Positions 25,669-35,195 of a stretch of 64,000 nucleotides of DNA are shown piece after piece; position 1 is the first letter of the stretch; each line of letters begins with the position of its first letter. This DNA comes from Sphingomonas citricola (GTDB lineage Bacteria; Pseudomonadota; Alphaproteobacteria; Sphingomonadales; Sphingomonadaceae), in the NCBI RefSeq assembly GCF_019429535.1, contig NZ_JAHXZM010000004.1, forward strand, positions 310,001 through 374,000, read 5' to 3'. The translations under genes were made by a program, and so were the position numbers. The notes below the pieces were generated by a model. That model was not told the DNA's origin, did not search any database, and was given only the letters and a program-made list of their open reading frames with translations.

Positions 25669-26751
25669 ATGCCCAGCCTGTTCGACCCCATCAAACTCGG
25701 CGCGATCGACGCGCCCAACCGCATCCTCATGGCGCCGCTGACCCGCTCGCGCGCGACCAAGGACCATACGCCGACCGATCTGATGATCGAATATTACCGC
25801 CAGCGCGCGTCCGCCGGCCTGATCATCTCGGAAGCGACGGGGATCAGCCGGCAGGGGCTCGGCTGGCCGAGCACGCCGGGGCTGTGGAGCGACGAACAGG
25901 TCGAGGCGTGGAAGCCGGTGACCGAGGCGGTGCACGAGGCGGGCGGGCGCATCGTCGCGCAATTGTGGCACATGGGCCGGCTCGCGCGTCCCGACGTGAC
26001 CGGGCTGCAGTCGGTGTCGTCCTCGACCAAGCGCGCGCCGTATCACGATCCCGATCCGGCGAAGAACCCGTACGACACGCCGCGCGCGCTGTCGGTGGAT
26101 GAGATCCGCACCACGCTCGACGATTACGCGGCGGCGGCGCGCAACGCGGTCCGCGCCGGGTTCGACGGCGTGCAGATCCACGGCGCGAACGGCTATCTGA
26201 TCGACCAATTCCTGCGCGACAACACCAACGACCGTACCGACGAATATGGCGGCGCACCGGAGAACCGCATCCGCCTGATGCGCGAAGTGACCGAGCGCGT
26301 CATCGCCGAGGTGGGCGCGGGCCGCACCTCGATCCGCCTGTCGCCCAACGGCGAGACGCAGGGCGCAGACGACAGCAACCCGCAAGCGGTGTTCGTGCCC
26401 GCGGCCAAGGCGCTCAACGACCTGGGCATCGGCTTCCTCGAACTGCGCGAGGTCGGCGCCGAGGGGACGTTCGGTACCACCGACGTGCCGAAACTCAGCC
26501 CCAAGATCCGCGAGGTCTTCACCGGCCCGCTGGTGCTCAACCAGGATTACACGCAGGAGGCCGGGCAGGCCGATCTCGATTCGGGTGTCGCCGACGCGAT
26601 CGCCTGGGGTCGGTTGTGGATCGCCAACCCCGATCTGGTCGAGCGTTTCCGCAGCGGAGCCGGCTTCAACAAGCCCAACCCGAAGACGTTCTATACGCCC
26701 GGACCCGAAGGATACGTCGACTATCCCGCATTGGAGCGCGCGGACGCGTGA
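25669..26751 (+). CDS. Old yellow enzyme family ene-reductase (NemA-like)
   Basis: 360-residue FMN-dependent TIM-barrel oxidoreductase. Typical blocks are NRILMAPLTRSRA, AQLWHMGR, the substrate-anion pair H-x-x-N in IHGANGYLIDQFLRDNTNDRTDEYGG, and DAIAWGRLWIANPDLVERF. It reduces activated alkenes, nitro compounds or nitrate esters with NAD(P)H. The ATG at 25669 is preferred over the one at 25648 because a GGAAAGG ribosome-binding site lies before it and MPSLFDPIKLGAI is the family N-terminus. It is read divergently from the DMT gene and ends at a convergent hairpin terminator. Confidence 0.92.
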   Translation: MPSLFDPIKLGAIDAPNRILMAPLTRSRATKDHTPTDLMIEYYRQRASAGLIISEATGISRQGLGWPSTPGLWSDEQVEAWKPVTEAVHEAGGRIVAQLWHMGRLARPDVTGLQSVSSSTKRAPYHDPDPAKNPYDTPRALSVDEIRTTLDDYAAAARNAVRAGFDGVQIHGANGYLIDQFLRDNTNDRTDEYGGAPENRIRLMREVTERVIAEVGAGRTSIRLSPNGETQGADDSNPQAVFVPAAKALNDLGIGFLELREVGAEGTFGTTDVPKLSPKIREVFTGPLVLNQDYTQEAGQADLDSGVADAIAWGRLWIANPDLVERFRSGAGFNKPNPKTFYTPGPEGYVDYPALERADA

Positions 26752-26759
26752 ACCATGCC

Positions 26760-26785
26760 GCCCCGCCGCCGACGCGCGGCGGGGC
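26760..26785. terminator. Bidirectional hairpin terminator
   Basis: A perfect 10-bp stem (GCCCCGCCGC / GCGGCGGGGC) with a 6-nt loop lies in the 37-bp gap between the convergent ene-reductase and the gene at 26789. It has no T-tract. Confidence 0.6.
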
Positions 26786-26788
26786 GTG

Positions 26789-27298
26789 TCACGCCGGATC
26801 GGCGTAGCGATCGATCAGCGCGGTGACCGCGGCGCGCAGCCGCTGGCGTACCTTGGGGTTGAACGCGACCGCGGCGAGCCCGAACAGCAGCGGGAAGCTC
26901 GACCAGGCAAGCATCAGCAGCAGTGCGGGCGTGATGATCAGCAGCAACAGCGCGGCGAACGCGGCCCCACGAAGCATCTTCGCGCGGGCCGGGTCGAGCG
27001 TCACCGTGCGCGGCGCACGGTCGTCATAGAAGGCGCGGGTCGTGAAGCTGACCGTCCCATCGAAACGGGTCGCGCGCGGCAACGCACCCGCCTTCGGCGC
27101 CGGTGTGCCACGCGGAGCGGAGGCGCGGCCGATGACCCGATCGAGCATCAGCGGCTTGTTCGCGCGGGTTGCGGCCACCGACGACCCCGCGCGATCGGAC
27201 CTCGATCGTTCGCCGACCACCCGCCCCGTCGCGCTGTCGATCACCTCCAGCCGCCGCCCACGCTCCACGACGCGGAAGCGGGTGGGCGGCATGTCCAT
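26789..27298 (-). CDS. Hypothetical membrane protein behind ribH
   Basis: 169-residue protein of unrecognised family. N-terminal half is polar and basic with RFRVVERGRRLEVIDSATGRVV; a double or long hydrophobic stretch lies at about 112-140 (GAAFAALLLLIITPALLLMLAWSSFPLLFGLAAV), followed by a short basic tail. The start MDMPPTRF at 27298 lies 7 bp after the ribH stop, so it is probably the last gene of the riboflavin operon. No enzymatic motif is visible. Confidence 0.7.
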   Translation of the reverse strand: MDMPPTRFRVVERGRRLEVIDSATGRVVGERSRSDRAGSSVAATRANKPLMLDRVIGRASAPRGTPAPKAGALPRATRFDGTVSFTTRAFYDDRAPRTVTLDPARAKMLRGAAFAALLLLIITPALLLMLAWSSFPLLFGLAAVAFNPKVRQRLRAAVTALIDRYADPA

Positions 27299-27305
27299 GT
27301 GGCGG

Positions 27306-27725
27306 TCAGCCGAGCCGCGACTTGAGGTCGAACATCGCGAGCGCAGCCTTGGCGGCAGCACCGCCCTTGTCGAGCTGCGCCGGGTCGGCGCGGACGATCG
27401 CCTGCTGCTCGCTCTCGGTGGTCAGAATGCCGTTGCCGATCGGAATACCGTCCATCGTCAGCGCCATGATCCCGCGCGCGCTCTCGTTCGAGACAATCTC
27501 GAAATGATAGGTTTCGCCGCGGATGACGACACCGAGCGCGACGAACCCGTCGTAGCGCCCCGTCTCCGCCGCCAGCGCGATCGCGCCGGGCACTTCGAGC
27601 GCGCCGGGCACGGTCGCGACCTCGCAGGAGTGACCGGCCTGTTTCAGCGCGGCCTCGGCGCCCGCGACCAGCATGTCGTTCAGGTGATCGTAGAACCGCG
27701 CCTCGACGATGAGGAAATGCGCCAT
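27306..27725 (-). CDS. ribH: 6,7-dimethyl-8-ribityllumazine synthase
   Basis: 139-residue lumazine synthase, which condenses 5-amino-6-ribitylamino-uracil with 3,4-dihydroxybutanone 4-phosphate. Signatures are [37 protein letters not shown] (catalytic His in TYHFE) and [16 protein letters not shown]. Length matches the icosahedral/pentameric family. It is 15 bp downstream of ribB in the ribD-ribE-ribB-ribH run. Confidence 0.95.
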   Translation of the reverse strand: MAHFLIVEARFYDHLNDMLVAGAEAALKQAGHSCEVATVPGALEVPGAIALAAETGRYDGFVALGVVIRGETYHFEIVSNESARGIMALTMDGIPIGNGILTTESEQQAIVRADPAQLDKGGAAAKAALAMFDLKSRLG

Positions 27726-27740
27726 CTGTTGCTCCGAATG

Positions 27741-28871
27741 TCAGTCGATCTTGCGCTCGCCGACGATCGACAGGCCGTAGCCGTCCAAGCCGACCAGCGT
27801 GTGGTGGGTGTTGGTGAGGAGCACCATGTCGTGGACGCCCAGTTCGGCGAGGATCATCGCGCCGACGCCATAGTCGCGCAATTCCTCCATCTCGACCTCG
27901 ACCGGCTCGCCGACCTTCATCTTGACCGCGGTGGTGAAGGCGTCGGCGCGGTGGCGGTTGATGACGATGATGACGCCCGCACCCTCGGCGGCGATCAGCT
28001 CCATCGAGCGCGACAACAGCCGCGAGCGGTCGCTGTCCTCGCCGAACATGTCGGCGAAGGGGGACAATGCGTGCATCCGCACCAGCGTCGGCTTGGCGGG
28101 GTCGACGCGGCCCTTGACCAGCGCAATCTGCTCGGTCCCCGTCGCCTTGTTGCGATACGCGCGGACGGTCCAGTCGCCGCCCCAGCGGCTCTTGAATGGG
28201 GCCTCGCTCGCCAATTCGACCAGGTGATCGTTGCGGCGGCGATAGGCGATCAGGTCGCGGATCGTGCCGATCTTGAGGTTGTGGAGCTGCGCGAACGACA
28301 CGAGGTCGTCCATCCGCGCCATCGTCCCGTCCTCGTTCATGATCTCGCAGATCACGCCCGAGGGGTTGAGGCCGGCGAGCCGCGACACGTCGACCGCGGC
28401 CTCGGTATGGCCTGCGCGCACCAGCACGCCGCCGTCGCGCGCGACGAGCGGAAAGACGTGGCCGGGCGTCACGATGTCGGTCTTGTCCTTGGTCGCGTCG
28501 ATCGCGACCGCGATCGTGCACGCGCGGTCGGCGGCCGAGATGCCCGTCGTCACCCCCTCGCGCGCCTCGATCGAGACGGTGAAGGCGGTTTCGTGCCGCG
28601 TGCCGTTGTTGCGGCTCATCAGTTCGAGCCCGAGCGTCTCGACCCGCGCCTTGGTCATTGCGAGGCAGATCAGCCCGCGACCGTGCCGCGCCATGAAGTT
28701 GATCTTCTCGGGCGTCGCCATCTGCGCGGGGATGACGAGGTCGCCCTCGTTCTCGCGGTCCTCGTCGTCGACCAGGATGAACATGCGCCCGTTGCGCGCC
28801 TCGTCGATGATCTCTTCGGGACTGGACAGATAACCGTGCCGCAAGCGGGCGAGTTCGGGGTTAGCGGCCAC
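27741..28871 (-). CDS. ribB: 3,4-dihydroxy-2-butanone 4-phosphate synthase with degenerate GTP cyclohydrolase II domain
   Basis: 376-residue RibBA-like protein. The N-terminal DHBP synthase domain (about 1-205) is intact: [15 protein letters not shown] near 35-49, GRGLICLAM, and [26 protein letters not shown]. The C-terminal RibA-like domain (about 210-376) is degenerate: where GTP cyclohydrolase II has HSECLTGD...RCDCG zinc ligands, this protein reads [21 protein letters not shown] with no cysteine. GTP cyclohydrolase II activity is therefore unlikely, and a separate ribA should exist elsewhere. It overlaps ribE by 11 bp. Confidence 0.93.
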   Translation of the reverse strand: MAANPELARLRHGYLSSPEEIIDEARNGRMFILVDDEDRENEGDLVIPAQMATPEKINFMARHGRGLICLAMTKARVETLGLELMSRNNGTRHETAFTVSIEAREGVTTGISAADRACTIAVAIDATKDKTDIVTPGHVFPLVARDGGVLVRAGHTEAAVDVSRLAGLNPSGVICEIMNEDGTMARMDDLVSFAQLHNLKIGTIRDLIAYRRRNDHLVELASEAPFKSRWGGDWTVRAYRNKATGTEQIALVKGRVDPAKPTLVRMHALSPFADMFGEDSDRSRLLSRSMELIAAEGAGVIIVINRHRADAFTTAVKMKVGEPVEVEMEELRDYGVGAMILAELGVHDMVLLTNTHHTLVGLDGYGLSIVGERKID

Positions 28872-29478
28872 GGTAATGCTCCATGCGTTGGAGATAGCGG
28901 GCGAGGACGTCGATCTCGATATTGACCGACTGCCCGGGCTGTAACCGGCCGAGCGTCGTCACTGCCTGCGTGTGCGGGATCAGGTTGATCGTGAAGGTGG
29001 AGCCGTCGGCGGCGTCCTCGACCGTGTTGACGGTCAGCGACACGCCGTCGACCGTCACCGACCCCTTGGGCGCGAGGAAGGGGGCGAGGTCGGCGGGCAC
29101 GCGGATCGCGATGCGGCGCGAATCGCCGTCGGGCGTCACCTCGGTCACCTGCGCGACGCCGTCGACGTGGCCGGTGACGATATGCCCGCCCAGTTCGTCG
29201 CCGAGCTTCATCGCGCGTTCGAGGTTGAGCGCGGCGCCTTCCTGCCACTGCCCTTCGGCGGTGCGGCTGATCGTCTCACCCGACACGTCGACCGCGAACC
29301 AGTGGCGGGCGTCCTGCTGCCCCTTGTCGACCACGGTCAGGCACACGCCCGAACAGGCGATCGACGCGCCCAGGTCGACGGTATCGGTGTCGTAGGCGGT
29401 CGCGATGACGAGGCGCGTGTCGCCGCCGCGCTCCACGCGCTCGACCGTGCCGATGTCGGAGATGATCCCGGTGAACAT
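28861..29478 (-). CDS. ribE: Riboflavin synthase alpha chain
   Basis: 205-residue enzyme that dismutates two lumazines to riboflavin. It has the two internal repeats of the family: MFTGIISDIGTVERVE...GASIACSGVCLTV and HIVTGHVDGVAQVTEV...KGSVTVDGVSLTVN. ATG at 29478, 8 bp after ribD. Part of the riboflavin operon. Also called ribC in some species. Confidence 0.94.
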   Translation of the reverse strand: MFTGIISDIGTVERVERGGDTRLVIATAYDTDTVDLGASIACSGVCLTVVDKGQQDARHWFAVDVSGETISRTAEGQWQEGAALNLERAMKLGDELGGHIVTGHVDGVAQVTEVTPDGDSRRIAIRVPADLAPFLAPKGSVTVDGVSLTVNTVEDAADGSTFTINLIPHTQAVTTLGRLQPGQSVNIEIDVLARYLQRMEHYRGR

Positions 29479-29486
29479 ATGCCCTC

Positions 29487-30455
29487 TCAGCCGCGCTCGT
29501 AGACCTCGACGCGGTCGCTGCCAAGCGCGCGCGCGTCGGCGAGCCGCCAGCGTCCATGCGCCCGAGACAGGTCGGCGAGGCCGATGTCGGGCAGCGTGCG
29601 CCCGCCGCCGACGATCACGGGCGCGCGGTAGATGAGCAGCCGGTCGACCAGATCATCCGCGAGGAAGGCGGCGGCGGTTCGCGCCCCGCCCTCGACCAGC
29701 AGGTGATCGCCCGGAAGGCCAGCGATCTCGGCCGGACGCGCGATCGTCCGCACGCCGTCGACCGGCTGCGACGACAGCACGACCCGCTCGGGCGCGCGGC
29801 GTTCGAGGCCGGGGAGGCGCACGTCGAGCCGCGGGCGGTCCGCCTCCCATGTGCCGCGCCCGACCAGGATCGCCTCGTGCCGCGCGCGTTCGAGATGCGC
29901 GTGCGCGCGCGCTTCGGCGCCGGTGATCCACTGGCTGCGCCCGTCCGCCATTGCGGCGGCACCGTCGAGCGACAGCGCGAGCTTGAGCGTCACGAACGGG
30001 CGCGAATGCGCGCGACGGGTGAGAAAGCCGGCCATGACACGCGCCGCCTCGCGCTCGCGCACGCCGACCTCGGCCGCGATCCCGGCGCCGCGCAGCCGCG
30101 CGATCCCCTGACCATCGGTGCGCGGATCGGGGTCGCGGTGCGCGACGACGACGCGCGCGACGCCCGCGGCGATCAACAGGTCGCTGCACGCGGGTCCGCG
30201 CGGCGAGACATGCGCGCACGGCTCGAGCGTTACATAAGCGGTCGCGCCCGCGGCACGCGCGCCCGCCTGTTCGAGCGCCATCGCCTCGGCGTGCGGACGC
30301 CCGCCCGTCTGCGTCCAGCCGCGCCCGACCACCGTGCCGCGTGCGACGATCACGCAGCCGACGTTCGGATTAGGCGCGGTCGCGCCCCGCGTCCGCTCGG
30401 CGAGCGTGAGCGCGGCGCCCATCCAGCGCGCGTCGTCGGCGGACGGGCGGGTCAC
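29487..30455 (-). CDS. ribD: Bifunctional pyrimidine deaminase/reductase RibD
   Basis: 322-residue enzyme for two early riboflavin steps. N-terminal deaminase domain with the zinc site HAEAMAL (about 55), then TLEPCAHVSPRGPACSDLL. C-terminal reductase domain from about 150 with FVTLKLALSLDGAAAMADGRSQWITG and LLVEGGARTAAAFL. First gene of the operon; no FMN riboswitch is recognisable upstream, where a small membrane-protein gene ends 8 bp away. Confidence 0.95.
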   Translation of the reverse strand: MTRPSADDARWMGAALTLAERTRGATAPNPNVGCVIVARGTVVGRGWTQTGGRPHAEAMALEQAGARAAGATAYVTLEPCAHVSPRGPACSDLLIAAGVARVVVAHRDPDPRTDGQGIARLRGAGIAAEVGVREREAARVMAGFLTRRAHSRPFVTLKLALSLDGAAAMADGRSQWITGAEARAHAHLERARHEAILVGRGTWEADRPRLDVRLPGLERRAPERVVLSSQPVDGVRTIARPAEIAGLPGDHLLVEGGARTAAAFLADDLVDRLLIYRAPVIVGGGRTLPDIGLADLSRAHGRWRLADARALGSDRVEVYERG

Positions 30456-30462
30456 GTGTCGG

Positions 30463-30810
30463 TCAGATGCCGAGGCGGTTCATCGCGTCGTCCATCTTCT
30501 TGAACGATTGCCGCAACTTTTCTTCGCGCGCGGCCTGTTTGGCCTTGGCGGCATCGATGGCCGGCTGGTCGATCTTCTGTTGCGCGATGATCTGCGCGTC
30601 GGTGCGGTCGAGGCGGTATTGCTGCACGTAGATGATGTTCGGCCGGTACTGCTTCTCGAAGTACGAATCGTGCGCGAACGCCCACACCAACGTGCTGGTG
30701 ATCGTCACCGCGAGCACCAGGAACCACAATTCGTACGGCTGCCGCTGTGCGAGAAAGAAGCGGAGGTCGCGGTAGGCGCGCACCGGGGACATGCGGCTGA
30801 AGAATTGCAT
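30463..30810 (-). CDS. Small single-pass membrane protein
   Basis: 115-residue protein of no family I recognise. One transmembrane helix at about 28-46 (LWFLVLAVTITSTLVWAFA) separates a basic N-terminus (cytoplasmic by the positive-inside rule) from a charged C-terminal half, with an Ala/Lys/Glu-rich helical stretch around 85-108 (IDAAKAKQAAREEKLRQSFKK) that could form a coiled coil. It lies between gltX and ribD on the same strand. Confidence 0.75.
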   Translation of the reverse strand: MQFFSRMSPVRAYRDLRFFLAQRQPYELWFLVLAVTITSTLVWAFAHDSYFEKQYRPNIIYVQQYRLDRTDAQIIAQQKIDQPAIDAAKAKQAAREEKLRQSFKKMDDAMNRLGI

Positions 30811-30858
30811 CGAGCCGATATAGGGCGCGCGTGTGTCGCGTGCGAGTCCCGCCCCCGA

Positions 30859-32205
30859 TCAGCGCGCCGCCGCCTCCAGCCGCGCGATGCCGCGCGCCTG
30901 CCCGATCAGCGGCAGCAGCGCCGCCATGTCGGGGCCGTGGTCGCGGCCCGTCAGCGCGCGGCGTAGCGGCAGGAATAGCGCCTTGCCCTTGCGCCCGGTC
31001 TGCGCCTTCAACGCGTTGGTCAGCGCGTGCCACGGGTCGCCCGCCCAGTCGATCGCGCGCGCTGCGGCGGCGGCCTGTTTCAGATAATCGGCGTCCTCAC
31101 CAGCGGGCGCGGGATCGATCGGCCCCTCGACGACGTGCCACCAGTCGGCCGCCTCGGCGACGGTGTGGAGGTTGGGGCGGACCGCCTGCCAGCCGTCCTT
31201 GTCCATGCCCGCGGGCAGGCGAGCCGCGACCGCGTCATAGTCGAGCTGGTGGACGACGCGCGCGTTGACCTGCGCCAGCTCCGCCTCGTCGAAGCGCGCC
31301 GGCGCGCGCCCGAAATGCGCGAAATCGAACGCGGCGACGAGCGGGGCGGGGTCGACCACCGGCTCGACGGGATCGCTCGTGCCGAGCCGCGCGAGCAGCG
31401 AGAGAATCGCGGCGGGCTCGATCCCGCTCTCGCGCAGCTCGTCGATGCCGAGCGCGCCCAGCCGCTTGGACAATTTGCCCTCTGCGCCGGTCAGCAACGC
31501 CTCGTGCGCGAAACGCGGGTGCGCCGCCTTCATCGCGTCGAACATCTGCAACTGCAGCGCCGTGTTCGACACGTGATCCTCGCCGCGCACGACGTGCGTC
31601 ACGCCCATATCCATGTCGTCGATCGCGCTCGGCAGCAGGTAGAGCCACGACCCGTCGGCGCGGCGGATCACGGGATCGCTCAACTGCGCGGGGTCGAACG
31701 ACTGGGGCCCGCGGATCAGGTCGTCCCAGGTGATCGCCGCGGCGTGATCGAGCCGGAAGCGCCAGTGAGGGCGGATACCCTCGGCTTTGAGCCGCGCGTG
31801 ATCCGCCTCGGTCAGCGACAGTGCGGCGCGGTCGTACACCGGGGGCAATCCGCGCCCGCGCGCGATCTTGCGCTTGAGGTCCAGTTCCTGCGCGCTCTCG
31901 TACGCCGGATAGATGCGCCCGGCGCTGCGCAGCGCCGCGAACACCGCCTCGTAACGGTCGAAGCGCGCCGATTGACGCTCCTCGCGGTCGGGATGGAGCC
32001 CGAGCCAGGCGAGGTCGGCACGGATCGCGTCGACGAACCGCTCCTCGCTGCGCGCGGCATCGGTGTCGTCGATGCGCAGGATGAAGCGTCCGCCGTTCTT
32101 CTTCGCCCACATCCAATTGTGCAGCGCCGCGCGCACGTTGCCGACGTGGAGCCGGCCGGTCGGCGAGGGCGCGAAACGGGTGACGACGGGAGCGGAAGCG
32201 GTCAT
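30859..32205 (-). CDS. gltX: Glutamyl-tRNA synthetase
   Basis: 448-residue class I aminoacyl-tRNA synthetase. The HIGH motif reads HVGN in FAPSPTGRLHVGNVRAALHNW, and the KMSKS motif reads KLSKR in AEGKLSKRLGALGI. The insert domain carries the usual GEDHVSNTALQL. Alphaproteobacteria often encode two GltX enzymes, one charging tRNA-Gln for later transamidation; the short length and HVGN/KLSKR variants suggest this could be the second copy, but the specificity is not readable. Confidence 0.93.
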   Translation of the reverse strand: MTASAPVVTRFAPSPTGRLHVGNVRAALHNWMWAKKNGGRFILRIDDTDAARSEERFVDAIRADLAWLGLHPDREERQSARFDRYEAVFAALRSAGRIYPAYESAQELDLKRKIARGRGLPPVYDRAALSLTEADHARLKAEGIRPHWRFRLDHAAAITWDDLIRGPQSFDPAQLSDPVIRRADGSWLYLLPSAIDDMDMGVTHVVRGEDHVSNTALQLQMFDAMKAAHPRFAHEALLTGAEGKLSKRLGALGIDELRESGIEPAAILSLLARLGTSDPVEPVVDPAPLVAAFDFAHFGRAPARFDEAELAQVNARVVHQLDYDAVAARLPAGMDKDGWQAVRPNLHTVAEAADWWHVVEGPIDPAPAGEDADYLKQAAAAARAIDWAGDPWHALTNALKAQTGRKGKALFLPLRRALTGRDHGPDMAALLPLIGQARGIARLEAAAR

Positions 32206-32245
32206 CGCGCCGCCCTAGGCGAGCGCAGCCACGCGCTCAACCGCG

Positions 32246-33154
32246 TCAGATGCGGCAGCCGACCAGGATCGTGGTCGCGGCCTGACGCCGCACCGCCGCG
32301 CAGCGCAGCCGCACCACCGATCCGCGCCCCAGCAGATCGATCGCATCGCCTTGCCCGCGGACCAGATCGGCGACGACGATCCCGCCGCGCTGATACCCTT
32401 CCAGGCTAAGCGCGGGGGGCGAATCGGACAGGAGCCCGATCACGCTGCCGCGTACGGTCACCGGACCGGGGAATTCGGCGAAGGCGCGCTCGGGATCGTC
32501 GGCGAACGCGGCGTCGATCGCGGCGGCGGGGATCGCAGCCTCGCCGTTCGGGTCGAGCGACGCGGGCGAGCCGATCTCGTCCCCGGTCTGCGCCAGTTCG
32601 GGGGTGGGGGTATCGGACGGCGTCGGAATCGGCTCTGGCGTCGGGGCCGCGGCGACCTCGGTCGGCTCGGCGCTGGGCGCCTCGGCGGGTGCCTCGGTAT
32701 TCGCCGCGGTCTCGGCGACCGGGCGCGTGCCGTCGCGCTGCTGCCAGAAGACGATCGCGAGCACTGCCACCGCGACCAGCGCGAGAATGACCAGCAACCG
32801 CGTGCCCGTGCCGCCGCGCTCCTCCTCCTCGTCGTCATCGGCGTCGGCGACCGGGGCGCGGCGGTCGTCGCGGTGGCGATCGTCGGCCGCGGGGCGGGCT
32901 GCGGGCTTGAATGCGGTCTGGGATGCGGGCCGGGGATCGGGCCCGAAGTGCAGCCCGTCGGGCGGGAAGTCTTGATCGGGCGCGGGTACGGGCGCGGGTA
33001 CGCGAGGGGCGGGCGGATCGCTCGCCCTCATCCGGTCGTCGGATGGGCGAACGGCGTCGGCCGGCGCGTCGGGCAGGACGACGGGGGCGCCGCAACGCGC
33101 GCAGAAACGCGCGTCGTCGGGCAGGCGCGCGCCGCACTGGGTACAGAATGCCAT
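32246..33154 (-). CDS. Zinc-ribbon membrane protein of unknown function
   Basis: 302-residue protein. It starts with a double CxxC zinc ribbon (FCTQCGARLPDDARFCARCG, Cys at 4, 7, 18 and 21), then a Pro/Asp/Arg-rich segment and a single membrane helix at about 119-137 (LLVILALVAVAVLAIVFW). The periplasmic part has an Ala/Pro/Glu/Thr-rich linker and a folded C-terminal region from about 205 (DAAFADDPERAFAEFPGPVTVRGSVIG). Not an identified family. Confidence 0.78.
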   Translation of the reverse strand: MAFCTQCGARLPDDARFCARCGAPVVLPDAPADAVRPSDDRMRASDPPAPRVPAPVPAPDQDFPPDGLHFGPDPRPASQTAFKPAARPAADDRHRDDRRAPVADADDDEEEERGGTGTRLLVILALVAVAVLAIVFWQQRDGTRPVAETAANTEAPAEAPSAEPTEVAAAPTPEPIPTPSDTPTPELAQTGDEIGSPASLDPNGEAAIPAAAIDAAFADDPERAFAEFPGPVTVRGSVIGLLSDSPPALSLEGYQRGGIVVADLVRGQGDAIDLLGRGSVVRLRCAAVRRQAATTILVGCRI

Positions 33155-33237
33155 CGCTCGCCTCCTTAGTCCGCACCGACCGACCCGCGACTAGCCCAGC
33201 CGCGCGGCGCCGAACAGTGCGCCCGGCGATGTGCGCG

Positions 33238-34692
33238 TCAGAACAGGCCGGGCGTCTCGCGCTGCGCGGTGGAGGGGCGCGTCGGCGTCAACAATTCGCG
33301 GCTCTGCGCGAACGGCGTGGTGGTCCGCTCGAGCGACGCGGTCGCGCCGATCCGCGTGCAGCCGCGCCCTTCGATGAAGTCGAGCGCGGCGCGCGTCGAC
33401 GCCTCGCGCGCATCGCCGAGCGGATAGGTCGAATCGTCGACCGCCTGGCACGACGCCTCCACCTTGGTTGCAAGGCCATCGTAATAATCGCCCTGCCGCG
33501 CCGCATTCTGCAACGCGAACGCGATCACGCGCAGCCGGTCGTCGCACTGCGACTTGTCGAGCGCGATCTGCCCGACCGGCTTGCCGTAGGTGTTGCTGCC
33601 GACCAGCGCGACGTTGGCGTGGAGGTAGGGGATCATCGCGTTGATGACATATTCGCTCGCCGACGCGGTGCCGCCGGTGCCGATGAACGCGATCTTGGTC
33701 GGGGTGATCGTCTGCGGTTGCTGCGCGAAGAACGTCGTCTCGTTGTTCGACGATTTCGACGCGCGGAACGTGGTGTAGCTCTGCACGTCGCTGGTCGAGC
33801 GTCCGCCGCCGAGCAGGTTGGTGAACAGTTCGGCGATCGAGATCAGCCCGCCGCCGTTGTAGCGCAGGTCGACGATCACGTTGGTGATGCCCGCGTCACG
33901 GAACTGCTGGAACGCACTGCGCAGCCCGGGATCGGCGGTGTTGATGAAGGTGCGCAGGTTGACGTAACCGACGCGGACGCCGTTGTCGGTGATGATCTTG
34001 GCACCATAGCGCGACGATACCGGGGTCAGCGTATAATCCGCCTTGGTCAGCGTGACGTTGCGCGTGCCGCCCGCGTCGTTGACGCGCAGCACGCGGGTTG
34101 TGCCCGCGGTGTCGGGGCCGAGCGCGTCGACCACGCCCTGCGTGCCCGAGCTTGCGATGATGTCGCTGGTGGCGCGCAGATTGCTGGCGCTCGTCCCGAT
34201 CGCGACGATCTCGGTGCCGCGGTCCAGCCCCGCCGCGAGCGCGGGTGCGCCCTCGAACGCCTCGATGATCCCGACGCGGCGGTTGGTCGTGTCATAGCCC
34301 AGCCGGATACCAAACCCGCCGCTCGTCGTGCCCGAATTGTAATAGGCATTCTCCGACGCGATCGAGGTCAGGTAGGTGAAATAGCGGTCCTTGCGCTGCG
34401 CCCGCGCGGTCGCGGTCAGCGCGTCGATGTAATCGTCGACGGTCGAATAGCCCGACGGGTCGAGCGAGGCGGGCAGCGTTTCCGGGAACAGATACCATTC
34501 GTTCAGCTGCGCGAACGCCCAGTTCTGCCGCTCGCGCAGCGAACAGCCCGCCGCCGCGGTCGTCGGGGTCGGCGTCGGGCTTGCCCCCGTGTTGCCGGTG
34601 GTGCCCGATCCGCTACCATCACCGCCGCCGCATGACGCCAGCATCGCCGCACCCGCCAGCAACCCGGAAATACGCCCGCACCGCATCGCCAC
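33238..34692 (-). CDS. S41-family peptidase lipoprotein (C-terminal processing protease-like)
   Basis: 484-residue lipoprotein: lipobox LASC with Cys21, a Gly/Ser/Thr/Pro linker, an N-terminal helical domain, a PDZ-like region (about 125-190, GFGIRLGYDTTNRRVGIIEAFEGAPALAAGLDRGTEIVAIG) and an S41 tail-specific protease core. The catalytic Ser lies in FIGTGGTASASEYVINAM and the Lys in VGSNTYGKPVGQ. It should be anchored in the periplasm. The start ATG is at 34692. Confidence 0.88.
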   Translation of the reverse strand: MAMRCGRISGLLAGAAMLASCGGGDGSGSGTTGNTGASPTPTPTTAAAGCSLRERQNWAFAQLNEWYLFPETLPASLDPSGYSTVDDYIDALTATARAQRKDRYFTYLTSIASENAYYNSGTTSGGFGIRLGYDTTNRRVGIIEAFEGAPALAAGLDRGTEIVAIGTSASNLRATSDIIASSGTQGVVDALGPDTAGTTRVLRVNDAGGTRNVTLTKADYTLTPVSSRYGAKIITDNGVRVGYVNLRTFINTADPGLRSAFQQFRDAGITNVIVDLRYNGGGLISIAELFTNLLGGGRSTSDVQSYTTFRASKSSNNETTFFAQQPQTITPTKIAFIGTGGTASASEYVINAMIPYLHANVALVGSNTYGKPVGQIALDKSQCDDRLRVIAFALQNAARQGDYYDGLATKVEASCQAVDDSTYPLGDAREASTRAALDFIEGRGCTRIGATASLERTTTPFAQSRELLTPTRPSTAQRETPGLF

Positions 34693-34839
34693 GCTCCACC
34701 TCTCGCTTTATCCGCTTGGTGTAGCGTGTCGAAAAGATGCCGTCATTACCGAAAGTTGGGCCGGCCGGGCTCACATGGATCAAGCGGTCGGGCGTGCCCC
34801 GACTCGTCGCGCGCGGGCGATCGGCTTATGCTCACACGC

Positions 34840-35190
34840 ATGACGATCCGCCGATTCGCCTTCGTGGCCGCCTCGCTCCTCGCCGCCTGCAACCAGCCGG
34901 CATCGACCACCGTCAACGCGGCCGACCCCGTGGTCGCCAACAACGGTGACAGCGCCACCAACACCGCGGACGCGATCGCGTCGCTGAGCGAGGGGCAGCG
35001 CAAGGCGGTGCTGTTCCGCGCGATCCGCGACGGCGACGAGGCGTGCCAGGAGATCACCGAGGCGACCGCGACCCAGTCGCTCGACAACAAGCCCGCGTGG
35101 CTCGTCACCTGCGACAAGCGCCAGCGCTACACGGTCGTCCTGCGCGGCAACGACGTCGCGCTGGTCACCCCGGTCACGACCGCGCGCTGA
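34840..35190 (+). CDS. Small lipoprotein of unknown function
   Basis: 116-residue predicted lipoprotein (MTIRRFAFVAASLLAAC, lipobox LAAC, Cys at about 17). The mature part has an Asn/Thr/Ala-rich linker and a compact C-terminal domain with two Cys (DEACQEITEA and LVTCDKRQRY) that could form a disulfide. An alternative ATG at 34828 adds four residues. No family recognised. Confidence 0.72.
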   Translation: MTIRRFAFVAASLLAACNQPASTTVNAADPVVANNGDSATNTADAIASLSEGQRKAVLFRAIRDGDEACQEITEATATQSLDNKPAWLVTCDKRQRYTVVLRGNDVALVTPVTTAR

Positions 35191-35195
35191 CGCGG

